In this document: in pieces, positions 17,719-27,446 of the stretch | Layout of the letters: each line of letters begins with the position of its first letter | Position numbering within the stretch: position 1 is the first letter of the stretch | NCBI GenBank assembly: GCA_965262785.1 | Contig: OZ253559.1 | Span: 248,001-312,000 of the forward strand | DNA from: G965218495 sp965262785 | GTDB taxonomy: Bacteria > Bacteroidota > Rhodothermia > Rhodothermales > Bin80 | DNA: 64,000 nt | Reading direction: 5' to 3' | Notes under the pieces: generated by a model | What the model was told of the DNA's origin: nothing | The model's database searches: none | The model's input: only the letters and a program-made list of their open reading frames with translations | Program-made: the position numbers and the translations under genes

Positions 17719-19742
17719 TGTCCCTAGGCCCCCACACCTCCAAGGCCTGCTACTATCAAAGCTAGCCTCAATTCCCATGCGTCATTTTTGGGACTTTGGA
17801 CGTGACAATTGAGGCATAGATCGTCATGCAAGTCGGATGTGAAGTGGCAGGTTACCCAGCCAGGGAATGGGCTCTGCAGCGTTGTGGTACCCGGCGGCGC
17901 GCAGGTACGGGTTATTGGTTCGTCGGGGTAGCTGGACGATGATGCGATCGGCTTCGATGGTGATGTCGGCTCCGGCCCGCACAAACTTGCGGAAGAGGGT
18001 ACGCGGCTTGGCTGATTCCATGCCGTTGCCAATCCTGGTGGCCTGGAGGCGATAGAGCGTACTGGCCATGAGGGTGAGCTGCAGGTCCACGTCGATGTTC
18101 ATTGGTACTGCGGAGCTGAGCGCATCCATGTGGAAGAAGTCGATGGCATCGGCCAGCGTGTTCTCTATGACCATGCGTCGGGCATAGCGATCGACGAGTT
18201 GGGCAGCCGGGGTCGTCCACTGATTGGTGAGCAGCAAGGTGGGTTTGTCGTGACCGAGGTCCTTGATGGCCATCTGCCGGAGGTGTCCGTTATAGCCGCG
18301 CAGGCGGACCTTCTGCTCCAGGATGCGGGGCGTGCGGAAGGTGCGACCGACGTTGGTGAGTCTTATCTGCCGCCACTGCTCTTTCGGTTTGGCGGCCAAC
18401 TCCTGCAGCATCTTCCGGGAGCGGCGCCGCAGCGTCAGGAAGGCGATCCCCCGTTCCTGCAGCCTTGCCAGGTTGGCATAGGTGGTGAAGGTGCTGTCAA
18501 AGACCAGCTCCTGCGGTACGGCCCCGGTGCGCGCGCGCCAGAAGTCGACAAAGCTCAGGATCTGCTCGTTACGCTTTTTCTTGCGTATCTGGGCATCGAC
18601 ATAGACGAAGTGCCGCGCCTGCGCATCGCGCGCAACCATTGACAGGATGCCCATCTGGCTGCGGCTGCGCTTGGAGATGTAGTGTTTCTCTACGAGGGTG
18701 TCCTTGCCGTGGTAGGGGATGGTGTGGAAGTCGAGGTCAAAGGAGGTTCCTCCTCCGAGCGGGATGCCGAGGCCGTGCGTGGCCTCGTGCCACCCCTCCA
18801 TGAGGCTGCGGCAGTGGTCGGGATGGACGCGGCACGAGTACTCGGTGAGCGTGGAGCGCTTGGGCATCACGTTGAGTCCGGCAAACAGGGCCAGTCCCGG
18901 GTCCAGGGCCTCGGCCATGACATGGGCGCTGCGCCGTAGCCCCCACAGCTTCAGTGCCAGCAGGGCGCGCACGGCGCAGCCCGCCGGAATCATGCTGCTG
19001 CCGGGCATGCCACTGCGCTCAAGCAGCGTATCGAAGTGGACACGGGCCAGATCGTGCGCGAAGAGGAAGAGGCCGCCAAAGTCGGTATGGAAGCGGCGTG
19101 GTGACAGGTCCAGCTGCCGGTAATTGGCCACCGCGGCCTGCTCCGGACGCATGTTATCGAGTCGTTCCTGCAGCCCGCGTCGGTGAAGCTTGCCGATACC
19201 GGCCGCCCGTAGCACCCGCATGACCGTCACGCCACTTACGGGGACCCCTTGCTGCGAGAGCATCGCAGCGATCTCCGTAATGGACAGGTTTTCCTGTTTG
19301 CGCAGCGCGACTATGCGCTGATCGCGCGCTTGACGGGCCAGGGCCCTGGCCTGTGCGACGGGCTCGGGTGCTTGCGGCTGTGCCTTCTCTCGGCGCTGCC
19401 GAGCACTGAGAAAGAAAGGCTGTTCCGGGTTGCTCTGGAATTCAGCACAGAGGTTACGGACCGTTCCGTAGGAGTATTCGAAGCGCTCTGCGACCTCCGC
19501 CAGGGGCAGCTCTTCGACATATCGCGCTCGGAGGGCTTCGTACTGGCGGTGTACGCTGTTCTTGGGTGCGAGGAAGAAAGCGGCGTGTTGAGTCATGTTC
19601 GTAATGACAGTGTGTAATATAGTACACCCGTTATTAGTGCAATGACTAATGCATGACGCTCCTGTGTCAAAAAAGATGAGATTCCGGCCTGGGTGTGACC
19701 ACATGCTGACATAAAGGCCCAAATCGTACATTATCAGGGACA
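17719..19742 (-). mobile_element. Insertion sequence, IS4-clan transposase, boundaries tentative
   Basis: About 2.02 kb. TGTCCCT at 17719 and its inverse AGGGACA ending at 19742 are the best candidate termini, but the inverted match is only 7 bases and no target duplication is evident. A subterminal inverted match CGTCATGCA also occurs near both ends. The left boundary coincides with the truncation of the BNR-repeat gene. Confidence 0.5.
17824..19596 (-). CDS. DDE transposase with N-terminal helix-turn-helix
   Basis: 590 residues from the ATG at 19596 (MTQHAAFFLAPKNSVHRQYE); the open frame upstream to 19743 is probably untranslated. The N-terminal third resembles a helix-turn-helix region (EELPLAEVAERFEYSYGTVR and ITEIAAMLSQQGVPVSGVTV). 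The rest carries an RNase H-fold catalytic region: DLDFHTIPYHGKD (first Asp), LVFDSTFTTYANLARL, and YARRMVIENTLADAIDFFHM, an IS4-like Y-x2-R-x3-E motif. I cannot assign it confidently to a named IS family. The frame is intact. Confidence 0.8.
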   Translation of the reverse strand: MTQHAAFFLAPKNSVHRQYEALRARYVEELPLAEVAERFEYSYGTVRNLCAEFQSNPEQPFFLSARQRREKAQPQAPEPVAQARALARQARDQRIVALRKQENLSITEIAAMLSQQGVPVSGVTVMRVLRAAGIGKLHRRGLQERLDNMRPEQAAVANYRQLDLSPRRFHTDFGGLFLFAHDLARVHFDTLLERSGMPGSSMIPAGCAVRALLALKLWGLRRSAHVMAEALDPGLALFAGLNVMPKRSTLTEYSCRVHPDHCRSLMEGWHEATHGLGIPLGGGTSFDLDFHTIPYHGKDTLVEKHYISKRSRSQMGILSMVARDAQARHFVYVDAQIRKKKRNEQILSFVDFWRARTGAVPQELVFDSTFTTYANLARLQERGIAFLTLRRRSRKMLQELAAKPKEQWRQIRLTNVGRTFRTPRILEQKVRLRGYNGHLRQMAIKDLGHDKPTLLLTNQWTTPAAQLVDRYARRMVIENTLADAIDFFHMDALSSAVPMNIDVDLQLTLMASTLYRLQATRIGNGMESAKPRTLFRKFVRAGADITIEADRIIVQLPRRTNNPYLRAAGYHNAAEPIPWLGNLPLHIRLA

Positions 19743-20032
19743 AACGTGGCTATTGGCAGCCCTCTCCCTAGCCCGTATCGCTACACCGAATCTGTTATAG
19801 TATAGTGCCACTCGTTACAAGTAACACACGAGGTCTGACACGTATGAACGAAGCAGGGCCATATAAGGCCGTATTGTGCCAGAATTGCACTGCAAACTGT
19901 CACCTGCCCGCAGCCCGTGGTAATTCAGGCTAGGACAATCACGTGTCTCATCGATCTATAGGGTTTTCCCACCGGCATCAATATCCTCGCCGCCAACCCG
20001 CAAGGATCCACCGTAGCGCCTGGGGTAGGGCG
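19743..20032. other. Intergenic region, nothing recognised
   Basis: AT-richer than its surroundings. It does not contain the missing N-terminus of the BNR-repeat gene in any frame I checked. Confidence 0.35.
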
Positions 20033-21157
20033 TCACACGTCCACCGAATACACCACAACCGTGGGGATCACCGGGACGGGATCAAATACCGATTCGGCTT
20101 CAATGGACCCGTAAGCACGGCCAGATCGGATGGTCCTCAGCGTTAGTTTAGCCGGCAACTCTGCCAGGCCCACCACCCCTCCGGCTGCGTCCAGAATCAG
20201 CCACTCTGCGGTCGGCCTTTCCCCTTGGATCTCGCACTTGAGCCATACCTGATCCTTGTCGTCCACAATGAAGGACTTGTACGCCGGCTTGACCTCGTGA
20301 ACCGAACCGAATGCAGAAGGATTTATTATCGCATCAAATTCTGTTGCCGTAACGAGTATGGGCACATGGTTTCGCTGGATGGATCCCACGATCTCTCCAT
20401 CCACCGAGGTAATCGCGATGTCAATGGTCTCGTTCCATCCGGAGTACAGTCTTCCACTCGGACTGAAGTGAAAAGTCGGCCTGCGGCCAAAGGGAACGTA
20501 GCGTAGCGTAAGATTCCTTTCCGGTGACATGAAAAGCAGCAGTTGCTGAGCAGGCAGGCGCGCCAAGGTCCGCACCACTGTGCCACCCCAACTCGTCTGT
20601 CCGGCTGCCTCAAAGCAATCCGTGTCTAGATTTTGAGAACTGATCCAGGGTTGATATACGGTAATGGGCCCCATGTCCGTGATCCCAATAACGGAGGGAC
20701 TGCCCACGGAATCATTGTCCACGACTTTGATGCTACGTTGGAATGCCCAGGTTGCGGGACCGAAAACCGAGAGTATGTCCTGACGGGAATCAAATACGTA
20801 GATCGAGTCATTGCGGCCTACGAGTACATTTCCAATGCCTCTAAACTCGCCAGGGCCTGCGCCGGAACCTCCAATTGTCCCGATCGGGACGCCGGCCGCG
20901 GAGAACACTGTGACGTCCTTGGAAGAGTTGTCACCGACGAAGAGTTGGCCGGCGGCATTGACAGCCAAGCCATCAATGCCGCCGAACACAACGGTGTCTC
21001 CGGCTGCTTCATCTCCTATGCGGAAGATCTCGGAGAGAGCTATCTGTGGATAGCTTTCATTACTGGGGCTCGCGTCACCGCCATCCCTCTGGCAAGCCGC
21101 CAAGGATAGGCACAGCAGAAAGATGATCGCAGGTCTCAGGACATGATCGGTGTACAT
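20033..21157 (-). CDS. 6-bladed beta-propeller lipoprotein
   Basis: 374 residues. The start at 21157 is well supported by AGGAGG six bases upstream, one of the few textbook ribosome sites here. Lipobox LSLAAC with Cys22. Propeller repeats include GGIDGLAVNAAGQLFVGDNS, GVPIGTIGGSGAGPGEFRGI and NVLVGRNDSIYVFDSRQD; the G-GPGEF motif is typical of this 6-bladed group. It is a paralogue of the 51077-52237 gene (shared FRIGDE-AGD, GPGEF, DSLY/DSIY, RAYG near the end). Membrane-anchored binding or sensing protein of unknown ligand. Confidence 0.78.
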   Translation of the reverse strand: MYTDHVLRPAIIFLLCLSLAACQRDGGDASPSNESYPQIALSEIFRIGDEAAGDTVVFGGIDGLAVNAAGQLFVGDNSSKDVTVFSAAGVPIGTIGGSGAGPGEFRGIGNVLVGRNDSIYVFDSRQDILSVFGPATWAFQRSIKVVDNDSVGSPSVIGITDMGPITVYQPWISSQNLDTDCFEAAGQTSWGGTVVRTLARLPAQQLLLFMSPERNLTLRYVPFGRRPTFHFSPSGRLYSGWNETIDIAITSVDGEIVGSIQRNHVPILVTATEFDAIINPSAFGSVHEVKPAYKSFIVDDKDQVWLKCEIQGERPTAEWLILDAAGGVVGLAELPAKLTLRTIRSGRAYGSIEAESVFDPVPVIPTVVVYSVDV

Positions 21158-21163
21158 GTGTTG
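21144..21163 (-). promoter_or_regulatory. Strong Shine-Dalgarno of propeller gene
   Basis: TAGGAGGCAACAC directly precedes the ATG at 21157. It contrasts with the weak or absent Shine-Dalgarno of most genes in the window and fixes this start. Confidence 0.6.
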
Positions 21164-22038
21164 CCTCCTATCAGCTTAGCTGTCACAACTGGAGCTGGGG
21201 CACCTCTGGCAATCTGGTTAACCAACTACTGGCCGCCGGCAGAAATCTGGTTGTCAAACGTAACTCACGGGTCTGGAGTTGCCAGCTGCTGGCTTGCATA
21301 CTACAAAGTTCAGTTCTGCACCATGCAGGCTGGGCGGCTGGATCCGTCGCCGGCTGCGTGCCATTCAGTGGCACCAGTGGACCACGGTGCCGATACCGTG
21401 CCTGACACCTGTTGTATGAACGACATTCATCGGCCGCCAAGCTTGTTGGCAGCGGACATGTCCCCTGGCGGCCAATCCTTATGCGCCCCCCTATATGCTT
21501 TTCACTGAACTCAGACTGGAGGCCCTGGCTCTCAATACGCGCGCTCACCTCCAGTGAACCGCCGTACGGACCGGTACGCACGGTGGTGTGGAAGGGCGGG
21601 AGTCGTGAGGCCCTGCTCTATCCCAAAAAGTGTCCCTATGCCGGAGCCCGGTGCCGGCTGGCAGAAGCGGCCCGCAGCAAGAATTGCCGCACGGGTGGCG
21701 CGAGCCCGGAATTGGCCGGGGTTTCAGCTCGGACGTCACAGTTACGAGAGCGCAACTCGGACCCACAGCGATCCATGTCGCACTGACGCAAACCGTCAAG
21801 CGCAACTGTATACAGATTGGCGCAGAGTGCACATTTACTGTCACGGCCCTCCCGCCAATGTCACATATGCTCTTGATGTGGGCCGCAATCTGCGCGAATG
21901 CGCCGTGAAAACTTGCTCAGCGCTACGTGCTATTTGTATTCCCAAGGCCGATGTCGTACTTTCTGGCGCTTGAAGCTGCGCTGCTGCGACTTGCAACCGG
22001 CCAGCACCGACTTATCTGAAGCTAAGCACTTACGCCCC
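21158..22038. other. Long non-coding region upstream of acpP
   Basis: About 880 bases between two divergent genes. It contains the copy of the conserved upstream element at 21254-21293. Otherwise no gene, RNA or repeat is recognised; short frames lack motifs. The acpP promoter must be in the right part. Confidence 0.4.
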
Positions 22039-22287
22039 ATGGCAAACAACGCAACACAGGTCGAGGCCAAGATCAGGGCTATCATCGCCGACAAACTCGG
22101 CGTCGAGGAGTCAGAAATCGTCCGGGAAGCTTCGTTTACGGAAGACCTCGGTGCCGATTCGCTTGACACGGTAGAGCTGATCATGGAGTTTGAGAAAGAA
22201 TTTAACATAAGTATTCCAGACGAGGATGCCGACCAAATTGCAACCGTAAGCAACGCCATAGCCTACGTCATAAAAAAGGCGGCCTAG
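22039..22287 (+). CDS. acpP: Acyl carrier protein
   Basis: 82-residue acidic carrier of growing fatty acyl chains in type II fatty acid synthesis. The phosphopantetheine attachment site is Ser41 in DLGADSLDTVELIMEFEKEF, the hallmark motif. The ATG at 22039 (MANNATQVEAKIRAIIADKL) gives the normal length; the frame is open further upstream but unlike the family. Followed after about 70 bases by fabF, the classic acpP-fabF arrangement. Confidence 0.96.
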   Translation: MANNATQVEAKIRAIIADKLGVEESEIVREASFTEDLGADSLDTVELIMEFEKEFNISIPDEDADQIATVSNAIAYVIKKAA

Positions 22288-22360
22288 GCGCTGCTAATTT
22301 GCGTACAGAGTCGCCTGTGCATAGCACAGCATCCTGGCCCGTTGCATTGGCTTGTCCAGA

Positions 22361-23623
22361 ATGATGCAAAGCGGAACGCGTAGGGTAGTCATTACGGGCA
22401 TGGGGGCGCTCACGCCCCTGGGCAACTCACCCAATGCCCTTTGGGAGGCCATGATGCTGGGTACCAGCGGGGCCGCGCCAATCACCTATTTCGACACGAC
22501 AGAGTTCGCGACGAAGTTTGCGTGTGAGCTCAAGGGTTACAAGTCGCTCGACCACTTTGATCGCCGAGAAGCGCGGCGGCTGGACCGGTTTGCTCAATAT
22601 TCGCTGGTGGCGGTCGAGCAAGCACTAGGAGATGCCGGATTGGACTCGTCCGTCATGCCGCAGGCGGCAAAAGACCGCGTCGGCGTCATCGTCGGGAGTG
22701 GAATTGGTGGCATTCAGGTATTCAACACCCAGGCTAATGTCCTGCGAGACAGCGGGCCGCGCCGCCTCTCGCCGTTTTTTATACCGATGCTCATCCCGGA
22801 CATCGTCAGCGGCCACATCTCAATAAAGCACAAGTTTCGCGGCCCCAACTACTGCGTCGTGTCCGCCTGTGCCACTGGCAGCAACAACATCGGGGACGTA
22901 CTGATGATGATCCAGCGGGGTATGATAGACGTAGGGATATGCGGTGGGTCGGAAGCCGCGGTGTCTGAGATGGGAATCGGCGGCTTCAATGCACTCAAGG
23001 CACTTTCTACGCGCAACGACGATCCCGCTGGTGCCAGCCGGCCGTTTGACAAGACACGAGATGGATTCGTGTTGGGCGAAGGGGCAGGGATCCTGGTGGT
23101 CGAATCGCTTGAACATGCGCTGGCACGTGACGCCCGAATTCATGCCGAGATCATTGGCATTGGCATGAGCGCCGACGCCAACCATATCACCGCACCACAC
23201 CCAAGCGGCGCGGGCGCGGCCATTGCGATGCGCAACCTGCTGCATGACGCAGGGCTGAGGTCGGAAGACGTAGACTACCTCAACATGCATGGAACCTCCA
23301 CGCCGTTGGGTGACACTGCCGAAACCAAGGCCATCAAGCAGGTATTCGGAGAACATGCTTACGCGATGCATGTCTCTTCAACGAAGAGTATGACCGGGCA
23401 CCTGCTCGGTGCTGCAGGCGCGGTGGAAGCCATCGCCACGATTTTAGCCATCAAGCACAACCGTGTGCCGCCCACCATCAACTTCAAGCACGCGGACCCG
23501 GAATGCGATCTGAACTACACGTTCAATGCACCACAGGACCGCACCATCGACGTGGCCATCTCGAACGCGTTCGGATTCGGCGGGCATAACACGTCACTGG
23601 CCTTTCGTACGTACGTGGAGTAG
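22361..23623 (+). CDS. fabF: 3-oxoacyl-ACP synthase II (KASII)
   Basis: 420 residues. Condenses malonyl-ACP with acyl-ACP in fatty acid elongation. The catalytic triad is visible: Cys170 in VVSACATGSNNIGD, His310 in NMHGTSTPLGDTAET, His347 in STKSMTGHLLGAAGAVEA. The ATG at 22361 is chosen; a TTG nine bases upstream and the adjacent second ATG are alternatives. It lies directly after acpP and is probably cotranscribed. The next gene starts 4 bases after the stop. Confidence 0.96.
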   Translation: MMQSGTRRVVITGMGALTPLGNSPNALWEAMMLGTSGAAPITYFDTTEFATKFACELKGYKSLDHFDRREARRLDRFAQYSLVAVEQALGDAGLDSSVMPQAAKDRVGVIVGSGIGGIQVFNTQANVLRDSGPRRLSPFFIPMLIPDIVSGHISIKHKFRGPNYCVVSACATGSNNIGDVLMMIQRGMIDVGICGGSEAAVSEMGIGGFNALKALSTRNDDPAGASRPFDKTRDGFVLGEGAGILVVESLEHALARDARIHAEIIGIGMSADANHITAPHPSGAGAAIAMRNLLHDAGLRSEDVDYLNMHGTSTPLGDTAETKAIKQVFGEHAYAMHVSSTKSMTGHLLGAAGAVEAIATILAIKHNRVPPTINFKHADPECDLNYTFNAPQDRTIDVAISNAFGFGGHNTSLAFRTYVE

Positions 23624-23627
23624 CGGC

Positions 23628-26600
23628 ATGACCAAGCGTGCGCAGAGCGTCCTGGCAGTCATGCTGGTATCAGCCGCGACCGCTTTTGGACAGGACGCGC
23701 CAAAATGGGATGTGGCAGCGGCCCACGGCGAGGTAAAGAACGTAGCTTTTACCGCCAGCGAAGGCACCTGGATGAATCTGGATGTAAGTCCAGACGGCGA
23801 AGAGATCGTTTTTGACTTGCTGGGAGACCTCTATCTCCTGCCCATGGAAGGTGGCGAGGCCAGACCGTTGATGCGCGGACCTGCGTTCGATGTCCAGCCC
23901 CGCTTCAGTCCCGATGGCAGGTACATCGCGTTCACCAGCGATCGTGCCGGTGGAGATAACCTTTGGATCATTGCCCGCGACGGGTCAGACACCACGCAGG
24001 TGTCCAAGGAGTCGTTTCGCCTGGTAAACGGGCCGGCGTGGGCTCCAGACGGGCAGTATCTTTTTGGTCGCAAACACTTCTCCAGCACAAGGTCTCTGGG
24101 AGCCGGCGAGGTCTGGATGTACCACGTCACTGGCGGCGCAGGGCTGCAGTTGACCAAGAAGAAGAATGAGCAGCAGGATCAGGGCAACGATATCGCACTA
24201 AGCCCTGATGGTCGATACGTGTACTTCAGCGAGGACGTAAGCGGCGGCACCACCTTCCAGTACAACAAGGACCCGCATGGCCAGATCTATGCCATTCGAC
24301 GCCTGGATCGCGAAACCGGCAAGGTCATCGGGTACATAGCCGGAGCTGGGGGCGCAGCGCGCGCTCAGCCTTCGCCCAATGGCAAACACATCGCCTTCAT
24401 ACGGCGTGTGCGGGCCAAGAGCGTGTTGTACCTCTACGATATAGAAAGCGGCGCGCAGCGCCCGCTGTGGGACAGCCTCAGCCACGATCAGCAAGAAGCC
24501 TGGGCCATCTTTGGCGTATATCCTGGATTTGACTGGACGCCGGACAGCCAGCACATCATCCTCTGGGCGCAAGGAAAAATCTGGCGCATCACCGTCGCGG
24601 ACGGCACAGCCGCCGAAGTGCCATTTGTCGCGCCGGTAGAGCTGCAGGTGCACAAGACGCTTCGGTTTCAGCAGGATGCCTTCGGCGAATCGTTTGATGT
24701 CAAGATGATCCGGGACGCCGTGACTGCGCCGGACGGCAAGACGCTGGTATTTGCAGCGCTGGGACGCCTGTGGAAGAAGGAATTACCGAATGGCTCGCCG
24801 GTCCGCCTGACCGACAGCGAACACCATGAGCATGAGCCGGCCTTCAGCCCCGATGGTCAGACCATAGTATATACCACATGGAGCGACGCTGCACTGGGCG
24901 CCATCTACCGCGCGCCCCTCGCCGCCAGTACTCCCGAGCAGCTCACCACACGCCCCGGGCACTATTTCACGCCGCGGTTCAGCCCGGACGGATCAAAAAT
25001 CGTTTATCGGCGCGGCACGGGCAACTCACTGCGGGGCAACCTCTTTGGGACCGACCCTGGCCTCTACTGGATGGAGGCTTCAGGCGGCAAGCCGCACCAA
25101 ATCACCGAGAGTGGCACCGATCCTCGCTTTGACAGCACCGGGGAGCGCGTATACTTCGTAGCCGGGGGCGGCCTGGAGAAAGAATACAGGAGCATCCACC
25201 TTACCGGGCGCGACGAGCGTGTCCACTTTACGCTGAAGTACCCCACCGAAATTGTACCCAGCCCCGACGGATTGCTCGTGGCGTTTACGGAGCTGTTTAA
25301 TGCCTATGTGGCGCCCTTTCCATCTACGGGCAGCCCCGTCGCGCTTTCCAAAGACACCAAGGCGATACCTGTGTACCAGGTCAGCCGTGACGCTGGCACC
25401 AACCTTCACTGGTCCGCAGAAGGCCTCCACTGGGTCTTGGGACCTCGATACTTTACGCAGGATGTCACAGGCGGCTTCCCCATCACCAAGACGGACAGCA
25501 TTGGCATCGCCCTGGGCCTTTCGGCGCAGTCCGACGTGGTGACAGGCACCGTGGCCTTTACCAACGCGCAGATCATCACTATGAGTGGTGGCGAGGTGCT
25601 GCAAGGTGCGACGATCGTCGTCGTAGGGTCGCGCATCACGGCGGTCGGAACGGATGTAACCATTCCCGAGGGAGCCGAGGTCATTGACGCAACCGGCAAG
25701 TCCATCCTGCCCGGCTTTGTTGACGCGCATGCGCATGTCAACCACTTTGTGCGGGGACCCCTGCCGCAAGAGAACTGGGCATACCTGGCTAACTTGGCCT
25801 ATGGTGTTACCACCACGCACGATCCCAGCGCCAACACAGAAACCGTCTTTGCCCTCAGCGAGATGGTTCGGGCGGGCCTCATGTCCGGTCCGCGGATTTT
25901 TTCCACCGGTACCATACTGTATGGTGCAGACGGTGACTTTAAGGCGGTTGTCAACAGCCTGAAAGATGCCCGCAGTCACCTTCGCCGGATGAATGCCGTG
26001 GGGGCGTTTTCGGTCAAGAGCTACAACCAGCCACGAAGAGAGCAGCGGCAGCAGATCCTGCAGGCGGCGCGGGAGCTCAAGATCAACGTAGTGCCGGAAG
26101 GAGGATCCACCTTCTTTCATAACCTGACCATGATTGTGGACGGGCATACGGGCATTGAGCACAACCTGCCCGTAGCGCCCTTCTATGAAGACGTCTTGCA
26201 GCTTTGGGCGGCTACGGAAGTCGGGTACACCCCGACCCTTGTAGTTAGCTACGGTGGGCTTTCGGGTGAGAACTACTGGTTCCAGCGGGACAACGTCTGG
26301 GAAGACCAGCGCCTGTTGACCTTTGTCCCGCGCTCCACCGTGGATGCGCGCAGCCGCCGTCGCACGATGGCCCATGAGGACGACTACTACTACATGGAGG
26401 TTGCCAGGCAGACGAAGCGACTCATCGATCAAGGCAACATCGTGCAAATCGGTGCGCACGGCCAGATGCAGGGCATAGCCGCGCATTGGGAGCTGTGGAT
26501 GTTGCACCAGGGCGGCATGACGCCGCACGAGGCTCTACGAAGTGCCACGCTCCACGGTGCGCAGTACCTTGGGCTTGACCACGCACTAGGCTCGCTGGAG

Positions 26601-26828
26601 CCCGGGAAGCTGGCTGACCTGGTCGTCATCGACGGCGACCCGCTGGCCGACTTGTACGAGTCCGCCAACATCTGGCAGGTCATGGTCAACGGGCGTCTGT
26701 ATGACGCGCAGACCATGAACCAGATCGGCAACCACCCGCAGGCGCGCAGGCAGCTGTATTGGGAGCGGGCAGAGGTGAGTGAGGATATCCTGAACCACGG
26801 CCCGGCCTGCAGCTGCGGCAGGCACTAA
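23628..26828 (+). CDS. Exported TolB-like propeller / amidohydrolase fusion
   Basis: 1066 residues. Signal peptide (MTKRAQSVLAVMLVSAATAF), then about 600 residues of WD40-like TolB repeats (LDVSPDGEEIVFDLLGDLYL, QPRFSPDGRYIAFTSDRAGG, EPAFSPDGQTIVYTTW), then a metal-dependent amidohydrolase domain from about residue 640. Metal-site landmarks are GFVDAHAHVNHF (about 695-706), GHTGIEHNLPVA, and the C-terminal LEPGKLADLVVIDGDPLADL. Proteins of this architecture are predicted imidazolonepropionase/prolidase-like hydrolases, possibly acting on peptides or cyclic amides; the substrate is unknown. Four bases after fabF, convergent with fur, whose stop it overlaps by four bases. Confidence 0.9.
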   Translation: MTKRAQSVLAVMLVSAATAFGQDAPKWDVAAAHGEVKNVAFTASEGTWMNLDVSPDGEEIVFDLLGDLYLLPMEGGEARPLMRGPAFDVQPRFSPDGRYIAFTSDRAGGDNLWIIARDGSDTTQVSKESFRLVNGPAWAPDGQYLFGRKHFSSTRSLGAGEVWMYHVTGGAGLQLTKKKNEQQDQGNDIALSPDGRYVYFSEDVSGGTTFQYNKDPHGQIYAIRRLDRETGKVIGYIAGAGGAARAQPSPNGKHIAFIRRVRAKSVLYLYDIESGAQRPLWDSLSHDQQEAWAIFGVYPGFDWTPDSQHIILWAQGKIWRITVADGTAAEVPFVAPVELQVHKTLRFQQDAFGESFDVKMIRDAVTAPDGKTLVFAALGRLWKKELPNGSPVRLTDSEHHEHEPAFSPDGQTIVYTTWSDAALGAIYRAPLAASTPEQLTTRPGHYFTPRFSPDGSKIVYRRGTGNSLRGNLFGTDPGLYWMEASGGKPHQITESGTDPRFDSTGERVYFVAGGGLEKEYRSIHLTGRDERVHFTLKYPTEIVPSPDGLLVAFTELFNAYVAPFPSTGSPVALSKDTKAIPVYQVSRDAGTNLHWSAEGLHWVLGPRYFTQDVTGGFPITKTDSIGIALGLSAQSDVVTGTVAFTNAQIITMSGGEVLQGATIVVVGSRITAVGTDVTIPEGAEVIDATGKSILPGFVDAHAHVNHFVRGPLPQENWAYLANLAYGVTTTHDPSANTETVFALSEMVRAGLMSGPRIFSTGTILYGADGDFKAVVNSLKDARSHLRRMNAVGAFSVKSYNQPRREQRQQILQAARELKINVVPEGGSTFFHNLTMIVDGHTGIEHNLPVAPFYEDVLQLWAATEVGYTPTLVVSYGGLSGENYWFQRDNVWEDQRLLTFVPRSTVDARSRRRTMAHEDDYYYMEVARQTKRLIDQGNIVQIGAHGQMQGIAAHWELWMLHQGGMTPHEALRSATLHGAQYLGLDHALGSLEPGKLADLVVIDGDPLADLYESANIWQVMVNGRLYDAQTMNQIGNHPQARRQLYWERAEVSEDILNHGPACSCGRH

Positions 26829-27304
26829 GCGGTCAGGCGTGCCTGGCGGTGCGCGCAGTTGTCGCGCTGACAGTGGCCGTAGAGGTTAAGCGCGTGGCGC
26901 TTGATCTCGAAATGGTAGATTTCAGCGACCATATCCTGGATGCGCTGGATGCGCGGGTCACAAAACTCAAGCACCTTTTGACAGTCCAGGCAGATCAGGT
27001 GATCGTGCTGCCAGTACCGAAACGATGGCTCGTACTTGGCTCCATGTTCCCCAAACTGGTGGCGCACCACCAGGTCGCATTCCATCAGCAAGTTGAGCGT
27101 ATTGTAGACCGTGGCCCGGCTGATGGAGCGCTTGTTCTTGTTGAGCCGAAGGTAGAGCTCATCGGCATCGGTATGCCCGCTGATGTCGTAGAGCGCGTCC
27201 AGCACCTCGAAGCGCTCGGGCGTCTGGCGAAGGCCACGCTGACGCAGATAGCGGCGAAATTGCTCCTGTACCTCTTTACGCTGCTTTGGAGACTGAGGGT
27301 GCAT
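26825..27304 (-). CDS. fur: Fur-family transcriptional repressor
   Basis: 159-residue metal-responsive regulator. N-terminal winged helix (LRQRGLRQTPERFEVLDALY, SRATVYNTLNLLMECDLV), then the metal-binding part with WQHDHLICLDC and a second Cys pair CQRDNC near the C-terminus. The ATG at 27304 gives normal family length; in-frame sequence to 27379 is probably not coding. The HDHLICLDC site favours Fur/PerR over Zur, but the metal is not determined. Tail-to-tail overlap with the amidohydrolase gene (shared CTAA). Confidence 0.88.
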   Translation of the reverse strand: MHPQSPKQRKEVQEQFRRYLRQRGLRQTPERFEVLDALYDISGHTDADELYLRLNKNKRSISRATVYNTLNLLMECDLVVRHQFGEHGAKYEPSFRYWQHDHLICLDCQKVLEFCDPRIQRIQDMVAEIYHFEIKRHALNLYGHCQRDNCAHRQARLTA

Positions 27305-27446
27305 GGCCGCTTGCGATTCCGGCAGTGGTGGTCTCGTAACAACAAAAGAGCCGGCAGGAGGGTTCCGAAATCTGAACACAACAGCGCTATAGGCGTTCGC
27401 TGGCCAAACCAGTATTTGTTGCGTTTCTGAACCAGGCTCTTACTGA

